A stretch of 64,000 nucleotides of DNA from Sulfitobacter sp. JL08 (GCF_003352045.1 NZ_CP025815.1:2170001-2234000); one strand, 5' to 3'; positions 17,673 to 26,411 are shown, counted from the stretch's first letter. Numbers and translations are program-made. The notes: generated by a model not told the origin, from the sequence alone.

Positions 17673-17767
17673 CGCGTCGACGCAAGCCCCGCATACAGAT
17701 GCTTTGCGGCATCGCAGCGCAATTCCCCCAAACCAATCTTTCGCAGCGCCAGCGCCTGTTGTCTCAG
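17669..17767 (-). CDS. Small protein coupled to terminase, start unclear
   Basis: A short frame ends in TGA that overlaps the terminase ATG (ATGA). Its last 32 residues (RQQALALRKIGLGELRCDAA, then KHLYAGLASTR) resemble the small helical proteins often found just before this terminase type. The frame opens at 17812 but holds no ATG or GTG. A CTG at 17767 is the only reasonable start, so the gene may have lost its 5' end. Confidence 0.4.
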   Translation of the reverse strand: MRQQALALRKIGLGELRCDAAKHLYAGLASTR

Positions 17768-17877
17768 TTGCGGACCAGGTGGCCTGAGGCTCGTATCAAT
17801 ATCAAGGAAAGGTTATGGACCATTTTGTCTCCAGTGGCAGCACAAACGGCATGTAGATGGAAGGAGCCGATTGCGCA

Positions 17878-18999
17878 TCATTGAAAAGCTATGCTAACTG
17901 GAATTCCGCCAATAATCTCATTGAGTTGAGTGGCCCGTTGACTCCGGTCAAATCGGCTGTTGTCGTTTAGACCATTGCCAATCAACTGCACGACTTCTGG
18001 CGAGCCCGCGAACTTCGAGTGACTACCGGAACTGGAATTGTCTATTTTTGACAAGTCGATTGCGATAACTCCTAGAGCTGCGAGCTCATCGATATTGGAT
18101 GCGCCGACGCGCGGAACACCGCCTGCAATTCGGCGGGAAATGTTCAAGGCGCTGTCGTCTTCAGATAGCAAGACGAAAAATCGGTCGAATTTGGTGTCTA
18201 TCTGCTCCAGTTGCGCCCGGAATAGATCCATATCGATGTCAGGCGAAGCCAATATGATAGTCTGAAGTCGTCCTGCGGCATTGAATCGGCCTGTCTGTGC
18301 CGCGTCTTTCATCGCTTCCATCGTCAGGAAAGCGCCCATGGAATGTGCAAATATGTCGTATCCTTCTGCATTGGTGCGGGCCAGGATCGCGCTGATTTCG
18401 GGAAGCCTTGGCCGAGCAATCAACGCGCTGTTTAAATCATAAACGTAGCGTGTGAGGCTGGCAGCGGACGCCCAATCAAAAAGTACGGGGACACCTTGAA
18501 ACCCACTATCTTCGACGAATTGGGCCAGCCTTAGAACAGCATCACTGGTCGTGTTGTTGTAGCCGTGCACAAAGAAGAGAATGTCCCTTTGCCCTCTTGG
18601 GATTTTGCGCAATTCACGATTGATCGATGCGATGAACGCTGTGTCAGTCGCGTAGATGGTCGGCTCGACGACCGCAAACTCAGATCTTGGGTCTGGCGGT
18701 AACCTTTTGGGGCGTTCCAATTCGCCTGTAACATGCGTAGGTGGAATAGAAACCTGAACAGACGCTAGGCCCAGTTCCGGAGCCCGTCGATCAGAAAAAA
18801 ACGCACCGACGGTTTCCGTTGGTTGCCGGGTTGTCATCAGGAATACTTTTTGTTTGACCGCCGTTTCAACTGACGCCACGGGGACTTTGGGATTATCAAC
18901 GCCAATCAGTTCCGGTGGCACGGAGCAGGCTTCCAGTGAGAAAGACGCGACCAATATGCATATCCATTTTGCAAGGAAGGATTTCGATACCCTGGTCAA
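17878..18999 (-). CDS. Alpha/beta hydrolase lipoprotein (DUF900/COG4782)
   Basis: A 373-aa protein with a lipoprotein signal (CILVASFSLEAC). The hydrolase core has the oxyanion strand DILFFVHGYNN, the nucleophile elbow DIFAHSMGAFL (Ser) and a late Asp/His region. This is the DUF900 esterase-like group. The start is TTG at 18999, overlapping the stop of a 65-aa gene (TTGA), so translation is probably coupled. Expected location: inner face of the outer membrane or outer face of the inner membrane. Substrate unknown. Confidence 0.85.
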   Translation of the reverse strand: MTRVSKSFLAKWICILVASFSLEACSVPPELIGVDNPKVPVASVETAVKQKVFLMTTRQPTETVGAFFSDRRAPELGLASVQVSIPPTHVTGELERPKRLPPDPRSEFAVVEPTIYATDTAFIASINRELRKIPRGQRDILFFVHGYNNTTSDAVLRLAQFVEDSGFQGVPVLFDWASAASLTRYVYDLNSALIARPRLPEISAILARTNAEGYDIFAHSMGAFLTMEAMKDAAQTGRFNAAGRLQTIILASPDIDMDLFRAQLEQIDTKFDRFFVLLSEDDSALNISRRIAGGVPRVGASNIDELAALGVIAIDLSKIDNSSSGSHSKFAGSPEVVQLIGNGLNDNSRFDRSQRATQLNEIIGGIPVSIAFQ

Positions 19000-19193
19000 T
19001 GTTTTCCTTCCAACAGAAATGCCGATTGTTTCATTTGCATCTTGCCTTTTGGCTCGACGGATTCGGCAAAGTACGGATGTCTAGTCAAGTCGCCAGAGCC
19101 CTCATTGGGACCCTCTGCAAAAGCCAGTGCGACGGTCCAGATTGGAAATCCTGATACCAGAACGGCCTGTAGAGTTCGCGAAAGTTTCTTCAT
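18996..19193 (-). CDS. Small exported protein coupled to hydrolase lipoprotein
   Basis: A 65-aa frame with an N-terminal hydrophobic segment (LVSGFPIWTVALAFAEG) that may be a signal peptide, and a polar tail of about 38 residues. AGGAG lies ten bases before the ATG, and the stop overlaps the TTG start of the next gene. The family is not recognised. Coupling and ribosome-binding site argue that it is translated. Confidence 0.5.
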   Translation of the reverse strand: MKKLSRTLQAVLVSGFPIWTVALAFAEGPNEGSGDLTRHPYFAESVEPKGKMQMKQSAFLLEGKH

Positions 19194-19206
19194 GATCCCT
19201 GTGCTC

Positions 19207-19335
19207 CTAATACATCAGTTCTTTTTCGCCGGTTCGCCACTGGTCAAACCAAGTGTCCAACGGCCCATAAAGACGCAGCCCAATGAACCAGCCTTCCCCC
19301 CCGACAAGGTCTGGATACAGTTGGCTTCTTAGGGC
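19207..19335 (-). pseudogene. C-terminal remnant of a DUF1254/DUF1214 protein
   Basis: Between the esterase stop and the 65-aa gene, the minus strand reads LYPDLVGGEGWFIGLRLYGP, continuing with LDTWFDQWRTGEKELMY and TAG. This matches the extreme C-terminus of DUF1214-containing proteins (G-x-GW-x3-LRLYGPL-x2-WFD). Nothing upstream continues the protein because the frame runs into the end of the esterase gene. It is distinct from the intact DUF1254 gene at 20475-21506, which keeps its own C-terminus. Confidence 0.6.
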
Positions 19336-19340
19336 TCAAT

Positions 19341-20390
19341 TCAATCATCGAGCAAGTGCTCGGACACCCAATCGCCCGCTTTGCTCACAGCAACTCTTGA
19401 CTCGGGCGATTCCGGCAAAGCCGCCATGAACACATGCGGCATACCCTCATAAAGGTCGAGCTTCACGGTCTGCCCGGCCTGATCCAATGCTTGATAGAGC
19501 CTTACAAAGTTGCTGAGGAATATCTCTTTGGTGCCGCCCTGGATGAGGGTAGGCGGAAAGCCCATTTTAAAGTCCCCGTAGACCGGGGAGACGTAGGGAT
19601 GCCGGTGGTCCGTCGCATGTGCATAAGCCAGCGCCGAGGGACCGAGGACGTCCTGATATGTGAAGAACGGTTCGGCATCCCGGAGCGTCACGTAGCTATC
19701 CCCAGTCTCAGAGATATCGGTCCAAGGCGACCAGAGAATTAATGCTGCCGGCATTTCCATGCCCTGATCACGCATCTTCAACACACTGCCGGCCGAGAGG
19801 CCGCCGCCCGCCGAGTCGCCGTAGAGCACGATATCCGAAGCCGCAAAGTCTTTCTCACCAAGAGCGGCGAAGACGGATAGGACCTGATCGGTTGTTTCTT
19901 GCCACTTGGAATGTGGCGCCAGAGTGTAGTCGACGGCCATTACTGTCAGACCCGTTTCATCGGCAAGTAGGATCGCCGAGGTGATCGCACCTCTGGCGGA
20001 GTTGAAGACATAGGCACCACCATGTAGGTAAACTGCGATCTTGTCGTTGCGTGCCAGTTTGTCAGGTGTGACTTCGACCGTCGGGACGCCGCCAAGCGTG
20101 ATATCCCGAAGCGTGCCGTTGAACGCCTCAACGAACGGTGCTGCAGCTTTGATCTTTGCGGTAATATCGGTGTCCTGCAGTGCTTTCCACGCTTGCACAT
20201 TATCCGGGGAAGGCACCGCCGCGTCCCGCCCTTGGCCGAGTGCGGAAAGCGCTGCGCTCCATTCAGACGAGATTGTATCCGGCGCATGCGCCCACGGGGG
20301 CTCAGCATCTTGAGCAAGGGATACTGTAGCGATTTGCGCGACGGCGGCGACACTTACAGTGAGCAAGAGTAGACGATTGCGTTGCTTCAT
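19341..20390 (-). CDS. Secreted esterase/lipase (hormone-sensitive-lipase family)
   Basis: A 349-aa alpha/beta hydrolase. The ATG at 20390 follows AAGGAG and opens a signal peptide (LLLLTVSVAAVAQIATVSLA). The HSL-family oxyanion motif IAVYLHGGAYVF, the nucleophile elbow VLYGDSAGGGLS and the catalytic His near EGMPHVF are all present, so it should be active on short- to medium-chain esters. It lies downstream of the DUF1254 and TetR genes on the same strand and may be in the same regulon. Confidence 0.9.
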   Translation of the reverse strand: MKQRNRLLLLTVSVAAVAQIATVSLAQDAEPPWAHAPDTISSEWSAALSALGQGRDAAVPSPDNVQAWKALQDTDITAKIKAAAPFVEAFNGTLRDITLGGVPTVEVTPDKLARNDKIAVYLHGGAYVFNSARGAITSAILLADETGLTVMAVDYTLAPHSKWQETTDQVLSVFAALGEKDFAASDIVLYGDSAGGGLSAGSVLKMRDQGMEMPAALILWSPWTDISETGDSYVTLRDAEPFFTYQDVLGPSALAYAHATDHRHPYVSPVYGDFKMGFPPTLIQGGTKEIFLSNFVRLYQALDQAGQTVKLDLYEGMPHVFMAALPESPESRVAVSKAGDWVSEHLLDD

Positions 20391-20474
20391 GGCGAATACA
20401 CTCCTTAAATGTTCCGAGGTCATGTCCGAACCACAGTGGTTGGGACGTCACCTCGGAATTGCTCTGGAACTGGC

Positions 20475-21506
20475 TCAGTTCACGGATTCGAACACAGGGA
20501 ACTGGTATTCACCTGATATAATTTCCGGTCCCGGCTTGTACATCCGCACGATGTAGTTCCAGCCTTCGGTGATCGGAAGGCAATTCACCCGGCCATCCTC
20601 GCAGCCGCCAGCATGGATCGTGACCAATCCGTCCTCGTCGCGCTTGGCGGTCACGTTATTGACCGAATACATCCCAAGGTCGTTTTCCTGCATGTATCCT
20701 TCCGCGTTGTACATCGTGATCGAGACAAATCCGCCTTCTTTGATTGGGATCTCGTTGGAGATCTCCATGCGGTGCGGTATCTGACCGTCGTTGGTTTCCG
20801 GCACCGCGTTAAGATAGATCGTCGCATCCTTCGGGTTGCCGCCCCAGCCGAAAGCCGTCCCGAGCAAGTGATCGATCGGATTGAGTTCATTCTTGTCACC
20901 GAAATACCCGGATGTATCCTCTTTCGTCGCGGCCAGTACGTTGATCGCTTTGCGCAAAGTCTCAACCTGTTCAAGATCCCAATCCGGCACCTCGAATGCG
21001 CCGGGATCGTCCTGTGCAATGGTCACCGTATCTTGCAGGTCAACTCCGACAGCAACGTCCGCGGGATCGTTCGCGTTGACGAACGTTCTCAGAATGACAA
21101 CTGCATAGCGGGTTCCCATGAGATCTTGGTTCAGCGTAAACGCGCCCGGTGCATACTCCATCGGCAGCATGGAATGGTCCTGATTGATAATCAGAGCCGA
21201 CAAGTACCTTCCATCGCTTTCCGGAAGCGTTATCGTAATTGGGTTTGTCAAATCGAACACCCCAATTGAGTACAGTGTATCGCGCTGCATCCGGATCACG
21301 TCCTGCTTGTCGATCGGCGTCGGCTGACGAATGTGAAAGAACTGGCCGAACCCGCCCTGCTCCACATAAGCCGCCATTGTTCTGTCGGTCTCGGCCCTCA
21401 CAAAGTTGTCGACCGTAACCGACTCCGCCGCATAGCTGAATGCTGCTACGCAGGCACTCAGAGCAAATACACTGGAAAATATCACCGACTTCGTTTTCTG
21501 TTTCAT
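20475..21506 (-). CDS. DUF1254/DUF1214 domain secreted protein
   Basis: A 343-aa protein; the ATG at 21506 follows GGAGG by eight bases and opens a signal peptide (SSVFALSACVAAFSYAAES). The N-terminal half is DUF1254 (NFVRAETDRTMAAYVEQGG, QDVIRMQRDTLYSIGVFDL) and the C-terminal half DUF1214 (FVSITMYNAEGYM, GWNYIVRMYKPGPEI). These proteins are common near esterases in environmental bacteria but their activity is not established. A TetR regulator lies upstream. Confidence 0.85.
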   Translation of the reverse strand: MKQKTKSVIFSSVFALSACVAAFSYAAESVTVDNFVRAETDRTMAAYVEQGGFGQFFHIRQPTPIDKQDVIRMQRDTLYSIGVFDLTNPITITLPESDGRYLSALIINQDHSMLPMEYAPGAFTLNQDLMGTRYAVVILRTFVNANDPADVAVGVDLQDTVTIAQDDPGAFEVPDWDLEQVETLRKAINVLAATKEDTSGYFGDKNELNPIDHLLGTAFGWGGNPKDATIYLNAVPETNDGQIPHRMEISNEIPIKEGGFVSITMYNAEGYMQENDLGMYSVNNVTAKRDEDGLVTIHAGGCEDGRVNCLPITEGWNYIVRMYKPGPEIISGEYQFPVFESVN

Positions 21507-21570
21507 GTTCGCATCCTCCAAATGCTCGTTTGGTTGTTCGTAAATACGTGCGCGCGAGGTCTCTGATGTC

Positions 21571-22248
21571 TCATATTCGAACCAGATTAGAGGAACCGCT
21601 CTCGAGCCACTCGTTGCCGTAAAGAGTGGATATCCAGACCCGCGCCAAGGTTTCGTGAACCGTTTCTGGCTTACTCTTGGGTCCCTGCCCAAACGCCTTG
21701 AGAAGCGTGTAGACATCTAGCCGGTTCAGCGTAATTGCCATGAAGCGGGCGTCTAATTCAGGTATCAGACCTTGTGCTTGGTCGGCCTCGATGCGGGCTG
21801 TAATTGCATCGTCGAACTGTTCAATGAATTGAATCCAGGCTTCTTCGAATGTCGCATCAGTGGTCGATGCGTCACTGGCCGCTCGCAAGATCGGACCTAG
21901 CCGGTAGCAGACGTCGACCAGCCCGGCGAGGGATTCGTTCAGTCGCGCGACCGGATCTCCTACACCTTCGAACCACGGGTCCGTAACAGCGTAAACCTCG
22001 CCTTTTAGCATATCCAACAAGCTTTCCATAAGGTCATGCAGGTCTTGGAAGTACTGGTAGAAGGCCGAGCGGCTAAGACCCGTAGAAGCCATCAGTTTGT
22101 TGACCGTAAGATCACGAAACGGGTGGATCCAGACGAACTCCAGCGCAGCATTCAAGATAGCGGCACGTGTGCGATCTGACTTGCTAGCGCGAAGCGTCGC
22201 TTGCGGGCTCACGATCGGCGGATCAGGTTTTTGATTGGCTTCGGACAT
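21571..22248 (-). CDS. TetR-family transcriptional regulator
   Basis: A 225-aa regulator. The DNA-binding domain is at residues 25-75 (RTRAAILNAALEFVW, LTVNKLMASTGLSRSAFYQYF), and the remaining helices form the ligand domain. It is upstream of the DUF1254 and esterase genes and probably controls them. An inverted repeat of ACAATGT lies just before its start and may be its operator. Confidence 0.9.
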   Translation of the reverse strand: MSEANQKPDPPIVSPQATLRASKSDRTRAAILNAALEFVWIHPFRDLTVNKLMASTGLSRSAFYQYFQDLHDLMESLLDMLKGEVYAVTDPWFEGVGDPVARLNESLAGLVDVCYRLGPILRAASDASTTDATFEEAWIQFIEQFDDAITARIEADQAQGLIPELDARFMAITLNRLDVYTLLKAFGQGPKSKPETVHETLARVWISTLYGNEWLESGSSNLVRI

Positions 22249-22262
22249 TGCGACTCATTTTC

Positions 22263-22296
22263 TGATACAATGTTTGTTTTATCTGACACATTGTCA
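22263..22296. promoter_or_regulatory. Candidate TetR operator
   Basis: TGATACAATGT at 22263 and ACATTGTCA at 22288 contain a perfect 7-bp inverted repeat (ACAATGT/ACATTGT) with a 14-base gap, 15-48 bases upstream of the TetR start. Position and symmetry suit autoregulation. No binding evidence. Confidence 0.45.
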
Positions 22297-22672
22297 TTTT
22301 TCAAGTACAGCTTCCGTATCTGCCAGGAGGCCGCTTGTGTTGAAAAGCGGCTTTGTGAGCGAAAGCCAAGTGCCCAAGCTTTTGGAGCTGCAATATGGTG
22401 AGCAACTATCGCCGGCTACGAACAAGGGAAGGGCCAGTTCGAACTGGAACTATGCGTCACCTGGGCCACTGACCCAATTGATCCTTGCTGGCGAACTTCT
22501 CGATACACGCATAAGGCGGAAAAGTCCGCCACTCGTTCATATGCCTCCCTGACCTCGCTATGCCGATGGCAAACGCCCGCTTTCTTAGCTACCGTGCGGC
22601 GAGATTATCAGACTGGTTAGGACGAACGGTTTGCTGCGTTAGCGAAGGACGCGATTTCAATTCGGGTGCTTT

Positions 22673-22842
22673 GGGCTCGATGCAGTCATTCACCGAAATT
22701 TGGTGACTGTCTGCTGTGCAGCGCAAAGCAGTCCTTCATGGCTGCAAATTCGAATTTTTGCTTTTGAAAGACTGCTTTCACCGGCAGCGGACGTTCGCTG
22801 CAATCACAACGAATGTCTCAGTTGCGGACAAACCCGCCGTTC
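22673..22842 (+). repeat. Dispersed intergenic repeat, full copy (A)
   Basis: It begins GGGCTCGATGCAGTCATTC, has a central AAATTCGAA, then GACTGCTTTCACCGGCAGCG and GACGTTCGCTGCA, and ends GCGGACAAACCCGCCGT. The same blocks occur in the same order near 25996 and 27739. Confidence 0.75.
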
Positions 22843-22876
22843 CACGATATAAATAAAGGGATAAGATGGAGGACGC

Positions 22877-23401
22877 ATGGAAATCGGACACTGCCTTTGT
22901 GGCGAAATTGAATTCGGTGTTGAGGGCCATCCAAACGACGTCCTTAACTGTCACTGCAATTTTTGCCAAAGGGCAACCGGTTCTGCCTATTTGGTCGAAA
23001 CGATGTTCGACAGAAAGAATTTTCACCTGCTGCGTGGGGCACCTCAAGTGTATGACCACGTCAGCGAAGGTAGCGGCAAGGTGATCCATATTCATTTCTG
23101 CGGCACATGTGGGACCAAAACCCATATGACATTCGACCGGTTTCCAGCTTCGGTCGGTGTCTTCTCCGGCACCTTCGACGAAAAAGACTGGTTTGAACGA
23201 ACCCCCGAAAACGCCCTGCATTTCTTTCTCAGCACGGCCCCCAAAGGAACGGTACTACCGGCCGGATTCGAGATATATGACGCCCATTACTGGCAATCGG
23301 AGGGTGTCGCTTCCACGCCTGTTGTGTTCGATGAAAACACAGTTGTGACCGACGAAGTGAAAGCGGAAAGCGTTGAGCGGTTGAAGAACTTGAAGCCCTG
23401 A
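22877..23401 (+). CDS. GFA-family (CENP-V/DUF636) protein
   Basis: A 174-aa protein with the GFA zinc-site cysteines: CLCGEIEF, NCHCNFCQRATGS and HFCGTCGTKTH. The family is named after glutathione-dependent formaldehyde-activating enzyme, but most members have no shown activity. The start is ATG at 22877 after GGAGG. It is a monocistronic gene facing away from the TetR group. Confidence 0.9.
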   Translation: MEIGHCLCGEIEFGVEGHPNDVLNCHCNFCQRATGSAYLVETMFDRKNFHLLRGAPQVYDHVSEGSGKVIHIHFCGTCGTKTHMTFDRFPASVGVFSGTFDEKDWFERTPENALHFFLSTAPKGTVLPAGFEIYDAHYWQSEGVASTPVVFDENTVVTDEVKAESVERLKNLKP

Positions 23402-23544
23402 TTGCCAGTAACGTTCAGCAATCTTTTCGCAGTTATTCTTCACGACAGCTCTGGGCTGCCATTAGCTGCGGAAGTCATGAGGGTCCGGTTTTGGCCGTGG
23501 TCTGGTTTCAGGTTGCTTGGCGGTTAAGAGGGGCGATCACTTAA

Positions 23545-24354
23545 TCACTTCAAGCGGTTTTGTGGTGCTGCCGTTTCGCCCGTGCCGCGGATTTCTAGGT
23601 ACGCCATGCCGGGCCGTTTTATGGACTCGTCCAGTATCGTTATGGCATCGCGGGTCAGTGACGGCGATCCATAGCTGTCCTTCAGCGATGCTAGGGCGTC
23701 ATCCCTGGGGATGATGTCTTCGGCTACGAAAGCGCCCGCGCGACGGGCAACCTGTGACAGGATGGCGTTTCGGTCGTCGCCTGGAGCAGCCTTGGAAAGC
23801 CGCCAAAGATCGAACTCAAAAATCATCCGACACCGATCTCCGCCGTATTCTTCGATCACTGACTTTCGCCCTTTTGGCTTCAATCCAGTGCGACGAAGAA
23901 GGCGTCCGGAGGCTTCGTTTATCATGTCCCAGTAGCCGGCATAGATGACACCTAGGTCGTCGAGGGAACGAAGCCTCTCACCCAGTGCATCAGCAGCTTC
24001 GCTCATAAGCCCGCGCCCATGCCATTGCGTTCCCAAGGCGTAGAAATATTCGCCATTCCAGCATTGGTGTTCGTTGCGTTCCATGTAGAAGCCTGTGACG
24101 CCCGCCAAAGCTTGATCGGATTTGGGCACGACCGAAAAAAGGCCCATGCCGCCATCATCCCAAATGCCGCCATCGCCGTCACTGCCCATGATCGAGGTCC
24201 AGCGCTCGGCCTCAGCGAGGGCGCTTTCTGGCGTTCTGATGTCATGCGCCAGCATTCCGACGACATTTGGGTCTGAAAACACCACCTGCGCTATGCCGTG
24301 GGTGTCCTGCTTGGTCACCGGTTGCAGAATGAGCCGATCCGTTTCGATAATCAT
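23545..24354 (-). CDS. GNAT-family N-acetyltransferase (RimJ/RimL-like) with C-terminal extension
   Basis: A 269-aa protein. Residues 1-175 are a GNAT domain (ETDRLILQPVTKQDT, YALGTQWHGRGLMSEAADAL for the acetyl-CoA site, INEASGRLLRRTGLKPKGRK). The last 90 residues are an extension of unknown role, helical with no motif I recognise. Its ATG overlaps the stop of the histidine phosphatase gene (ATGA). Acceptor unknown. Confidence 0.85.
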   Translation of the reverse strand: MIIETDRLILQPVTKQDTHGIAQVVFSDPNVVGMLAHDIRTPESALAEAERWTSIMGSDGDGGIWDDGGMGLFSVVPKSDQALAGVTGFYMERNEHQCWNGEYFYALGTQWHGRGLMSEAADALGERLRSLDDLGVIYAGYWDMINEASGRLLRRTGLKPKGRKSVIEEYGGDRCRMIFEFDLWRLSKAAPGDDRNAILSQVARRAGAFVAEDIIPRDDALASLKDSYGSPSLTRDAITILDESIKRPGMAYLEIRGTGETAAPQNRLK

Positions 24355-24941
24355 TCTACCGCCACTTCCTTGATGCCGCCGTGTGTCTGCAAAATAAAGA
24401 AGGCTTGCGAAGGCACTGGCAGGGACATTGTGTCTGGTGTGGATAAATCAGCGTGAATTCCTCGCAGCACCCGACCTGCCAATCCATGCGAAACAATGAT
24501 CTTGTGTTCGTGTGGGTCGTTGGTCAAGTCATCCAGAAAACGCGCAAGACGCAACCGAAAGACATCAAAACCTTCACCTCCGGGTGAATTGAAATACCAT
24601 TCGCCGGGCGCGCCTACATCACGGTTACCGGGCCATCCCGCATCGATTTCATCGTCGGTAAGCCCATCCCATTTCCCAAAATCGAGCTCAGCAATCCGGT
24701 CATCCGTCACCCTCTTCCTCAGACCGGCAAGTGCCGCGGCGATGATTTCGGTTGTTTCCAAGGCTCTTGTCAAAGGGCTTGAGAAAATCACACAATCGCC
24801 ATCTCCAACCTCACAAGATATCACGCGGGCGGTGTCTTGGGCAAAAGACCGTCCAGCTTCGGTAAGATTGGCCTGACTCCTACCTTGCAAGCGGCCCTGC
24901 ACATTCAATTCGGTTTCCCCGTGACGCAATAGAAATATCAT
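24351..24941 (-). CDS. Histidine phosphatase (phosphoglycerate mutase-like)
   Basis: A 196-aa protein with the RHGET motif at residues 6-10 (LLRHGETELNVQGRLQGR), the second-half catalytic His in IIVSHGLAGRV, and SSPLTRALETTEII. This is the GpmB/CobC-type branch of the histidine phosphatase superfamily. I use the ATG at 24941, with GGGAG ten bases upstream, because the longer frame starts in unrelated residues. Translation is coupled to the GNAT gene. Substrate cannot be assigned. Confidence 0.88.
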   Translation of the reverse strand: MIFLLRHGETELNVQGRLQGRSQANLTEAGRSFAQDTARVISCEVGDGDCVIFSSPLTRALETTEIIAAALAGLRKRVTDDRIAELDFGKWDGLTDDEIDAGWPGNRDVGAPGEWYFNSPGGEGFDVFRLRLARFLDDLTNDPHEHKIIVSHGLAGRVLRGIHADLSTPDTMSLPVPSQAFFILQTHGGIKEVAVE

Positions 24942-25086
24942 TCGCAACCGGCTCCCTTCATAACTCAGCATACTGCGTATTAGGCTGTGTGGGTAGGCAC
25001 GCTTCGAACTGCAGCTTTGCTGCAGCATACACCAATGTCTATTCAGCGGACGATGTGAACCTGGAACTCACTGTTCGGCACCCATG

Positions 25087-25917
25087 CTAACTGGGCTTGG
25101 AACAGATTATCTGAATTGGGTGAGTTCTTCGCTCTTCGATGTTCCGCGCGGCATTGCGCACGATCTGCGGAGCCAATTTGCCCAACAGAATATGAGCGCC
25201 AAATACCGGCGCTTGACCCTTTTCGGCAAGTTCGATGGCGCGGTTGTAGCCTTCGAAATATTTTTCACCTGTGTCAGTGACCTTGATGTCTGTAAAACCT
25301 GCGTTCTTCAGCGCGGTAACGGTATCCGCAGGTCGCATAAGGTATGCGCCGCTTCCGTCCTCTGACCACGGCACGGGATGGTGCGGCTCCCCGACTTCGC
25401 CCAGTCCGTGTTCTGTAAGCGCAAAAAATGCACCAGGCTTCAGTACCCGGAAGGCTTCGTCGAAAAACACGTCCCTATCCGGCACGTTCATTGTGACGTG
25501 CTGCGTATACCCACCATCGAAGGCTTCGCCATCATAAGGGAGTTTCTGCCCATCGCCGTGCTGGCACTCCACTGCCTCTTCCATCCCGACGAGTACGCTT
25601 AGCTTGTTGGCGGCGTCTACGAACGGAGCCGTAATGTCGATGCCGTCAACGTGGCAGTTGAAACGTTTTGCTAGATACCTGGCGGGACCGCCGAGCCCAC
25701 AGCCTATATCGACGAGACTGTCACCTTCTTTGATCGGCAAAGCGTCAGCGAGTTCAACGGTTGCCGGAAAACCTCTCGCATGGAAATGATCCACAGGTGC
25801 GAGCTGTTCTACCGTGACAGAACTGGGGTCTACGCCCGCCAGTTCCATCGTGTCTATAATTCGGGAGAATACGTCTCCTTTACCCCAATGATCTGAAATG
25901 GTCTTTGCGTCTGTCAT
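25087..25917 (-). CDS. SAM-dependent methyltransferase
   Basis: A 276-aa class I methyltransferase: motif I LVDIGCGLGGPARYLAKRF, motif II area VDGIDITAPFV, and QHVTMNVPDRDVFFDEAFRV. It resembles the glycine/sarcosine/dimethylglycine and tocopherol methyltransferase group (a small-molecule N- or C-methylator). The downstream 145 bp separate it from the histidine phosphatase. A repeat copy lies upstream. Substrate unknown. Confidence 0.87.
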   Translation of the reverse strand: MTDAKTISDHWGKGDVFSRIIDTMELAGVDPSSVTVEQLAPVDHFHARGFPATVELADALPIKEGDSLVDIGCGLGGPARYLAKRFNCHVDGIDITAPFVDAANKLSVLVGMEEAVECQHGDGQKLPYDGEAFDGGYTQHVTMNVPDRDVFFDEAFRVLKPGAFFALTEHGLGEVGEPHHPVPWSEDGSGAYLMRPADTVTALKNAGFTDIKVTDTGEKYFEGYNRAIELAEKGQAPVFGAHILLGKLAPQIVRNAARNIEERRTHPIQIICSKPS

Positions 25918-25995
25918 CTGCCCACCCCCCTGCTGCAGCTACTATGTTAACACAGCTTAGATGACTCAGATACGCGGGTCCATTTAGGCAGCTTG

Positions 25996-26160
25996 GGGCT
26001 CAAGGCAGTCATTCGGCCGTTTTTCTCAAACGGCAGCTTTGACGCGTTAAGCTGCCATTCACGACCGAAAATTCAAAGTTCTGGTTCTGAATGACCGCTT
26101 TCACCAGCACCGGACATTCGACAAAAAATGGCGAGCGGCCGAGTTGCGGACAGAACGGTC
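25996..26160 (+). repeat. Dispersed intergenic repeat, full copy (B)
   Basis: It shares GGGCTC, GCAGTCATTCG, GAAAATTCAAAG, AATGACCGCTTTCACCAGCA, GGACATTCG and GCGGACAGAACGG with copies A and C. The tail is embedded in a stronger hairpin (26146-26171). Confidence 0.7.
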
Positions 26161-26171
26161 GCTCTGTCCGC
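26146..26171 (+). terminator. Perfect hairpin at repeat end, terminator-like
   Basis: GCGGACAGA and TCTGTCCGC form a perfect 9-bp stem with an 8-base loop; AGTGTTTTT follows on the plus strand. No plus-strand gene ends here, so its role as a terminator is doubtful. Confidence 0.35.
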
Positions 26172-26183
26172 AGTGTTTTTCGG

Positions 26184-26411
26184 TCAAACTGGCTCGCTGG
26201 TCGCAGCAAATTCCTCAAGACGTCGAGCGGCCTTGTGAAGTATTGCCGCAAGGCGGACGCAGACCTCGCATGTGAAACTCCCGCGCATTTCATGGCCAGC
26301 TTCAAGCCGGGTAATTTCCAACTCAAGTAGTTCACATCGGGGGTTCCACCCCTCCCGAAGCATCATCATTTCGTAGTCAGCAAATGGCTTGGTTTTCTGT
26401 CCGGAGTGCAT
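26184..26411 (-). CDS. Small protein, unknown
   Basis: A 75-aa frame from the ATG at 26411, with GAGG eight bases upstream. It is a soluble helical protein with four tightly placed Glu/Leu repeats (CELLELEITRLEAGHEM) and two cysteines in FTCEVCVRL that could bind metal. It diverges from the LysR gene 126 bp away. I do not recognise a family. Confidence 0.45.
   Translation of the reverse strand: MHSGQKTKPFADYEMMMLREGWNPRCELLELEITRLEAGHEMRGSFTCEVCVRLAAILHKAARRLEEFAATSEPV

Larger units (their letters stand above)
22249..22876. other. Gene-poor interval with operator and repeat
   Basis: This 628-base divergent region holds the candidate TetR operator at its left end and a full copy of the dispersed repeat at 22673-22842. 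The short open frames inside show no family features. A small GGCGG/CCGCC palindrome near 22512-22527 may be a repeat-tail fragment. Confidence 0.6.

Noticed and set aside
20475-20500. GGATTCGAACACAGGG as a copy of the tRNA-Ser 3' end (attachment site)
   Set aside because: Only a short match, and it lies inside the intact DUF1254 coding sequence. I found no convincing second attachment site in the window.
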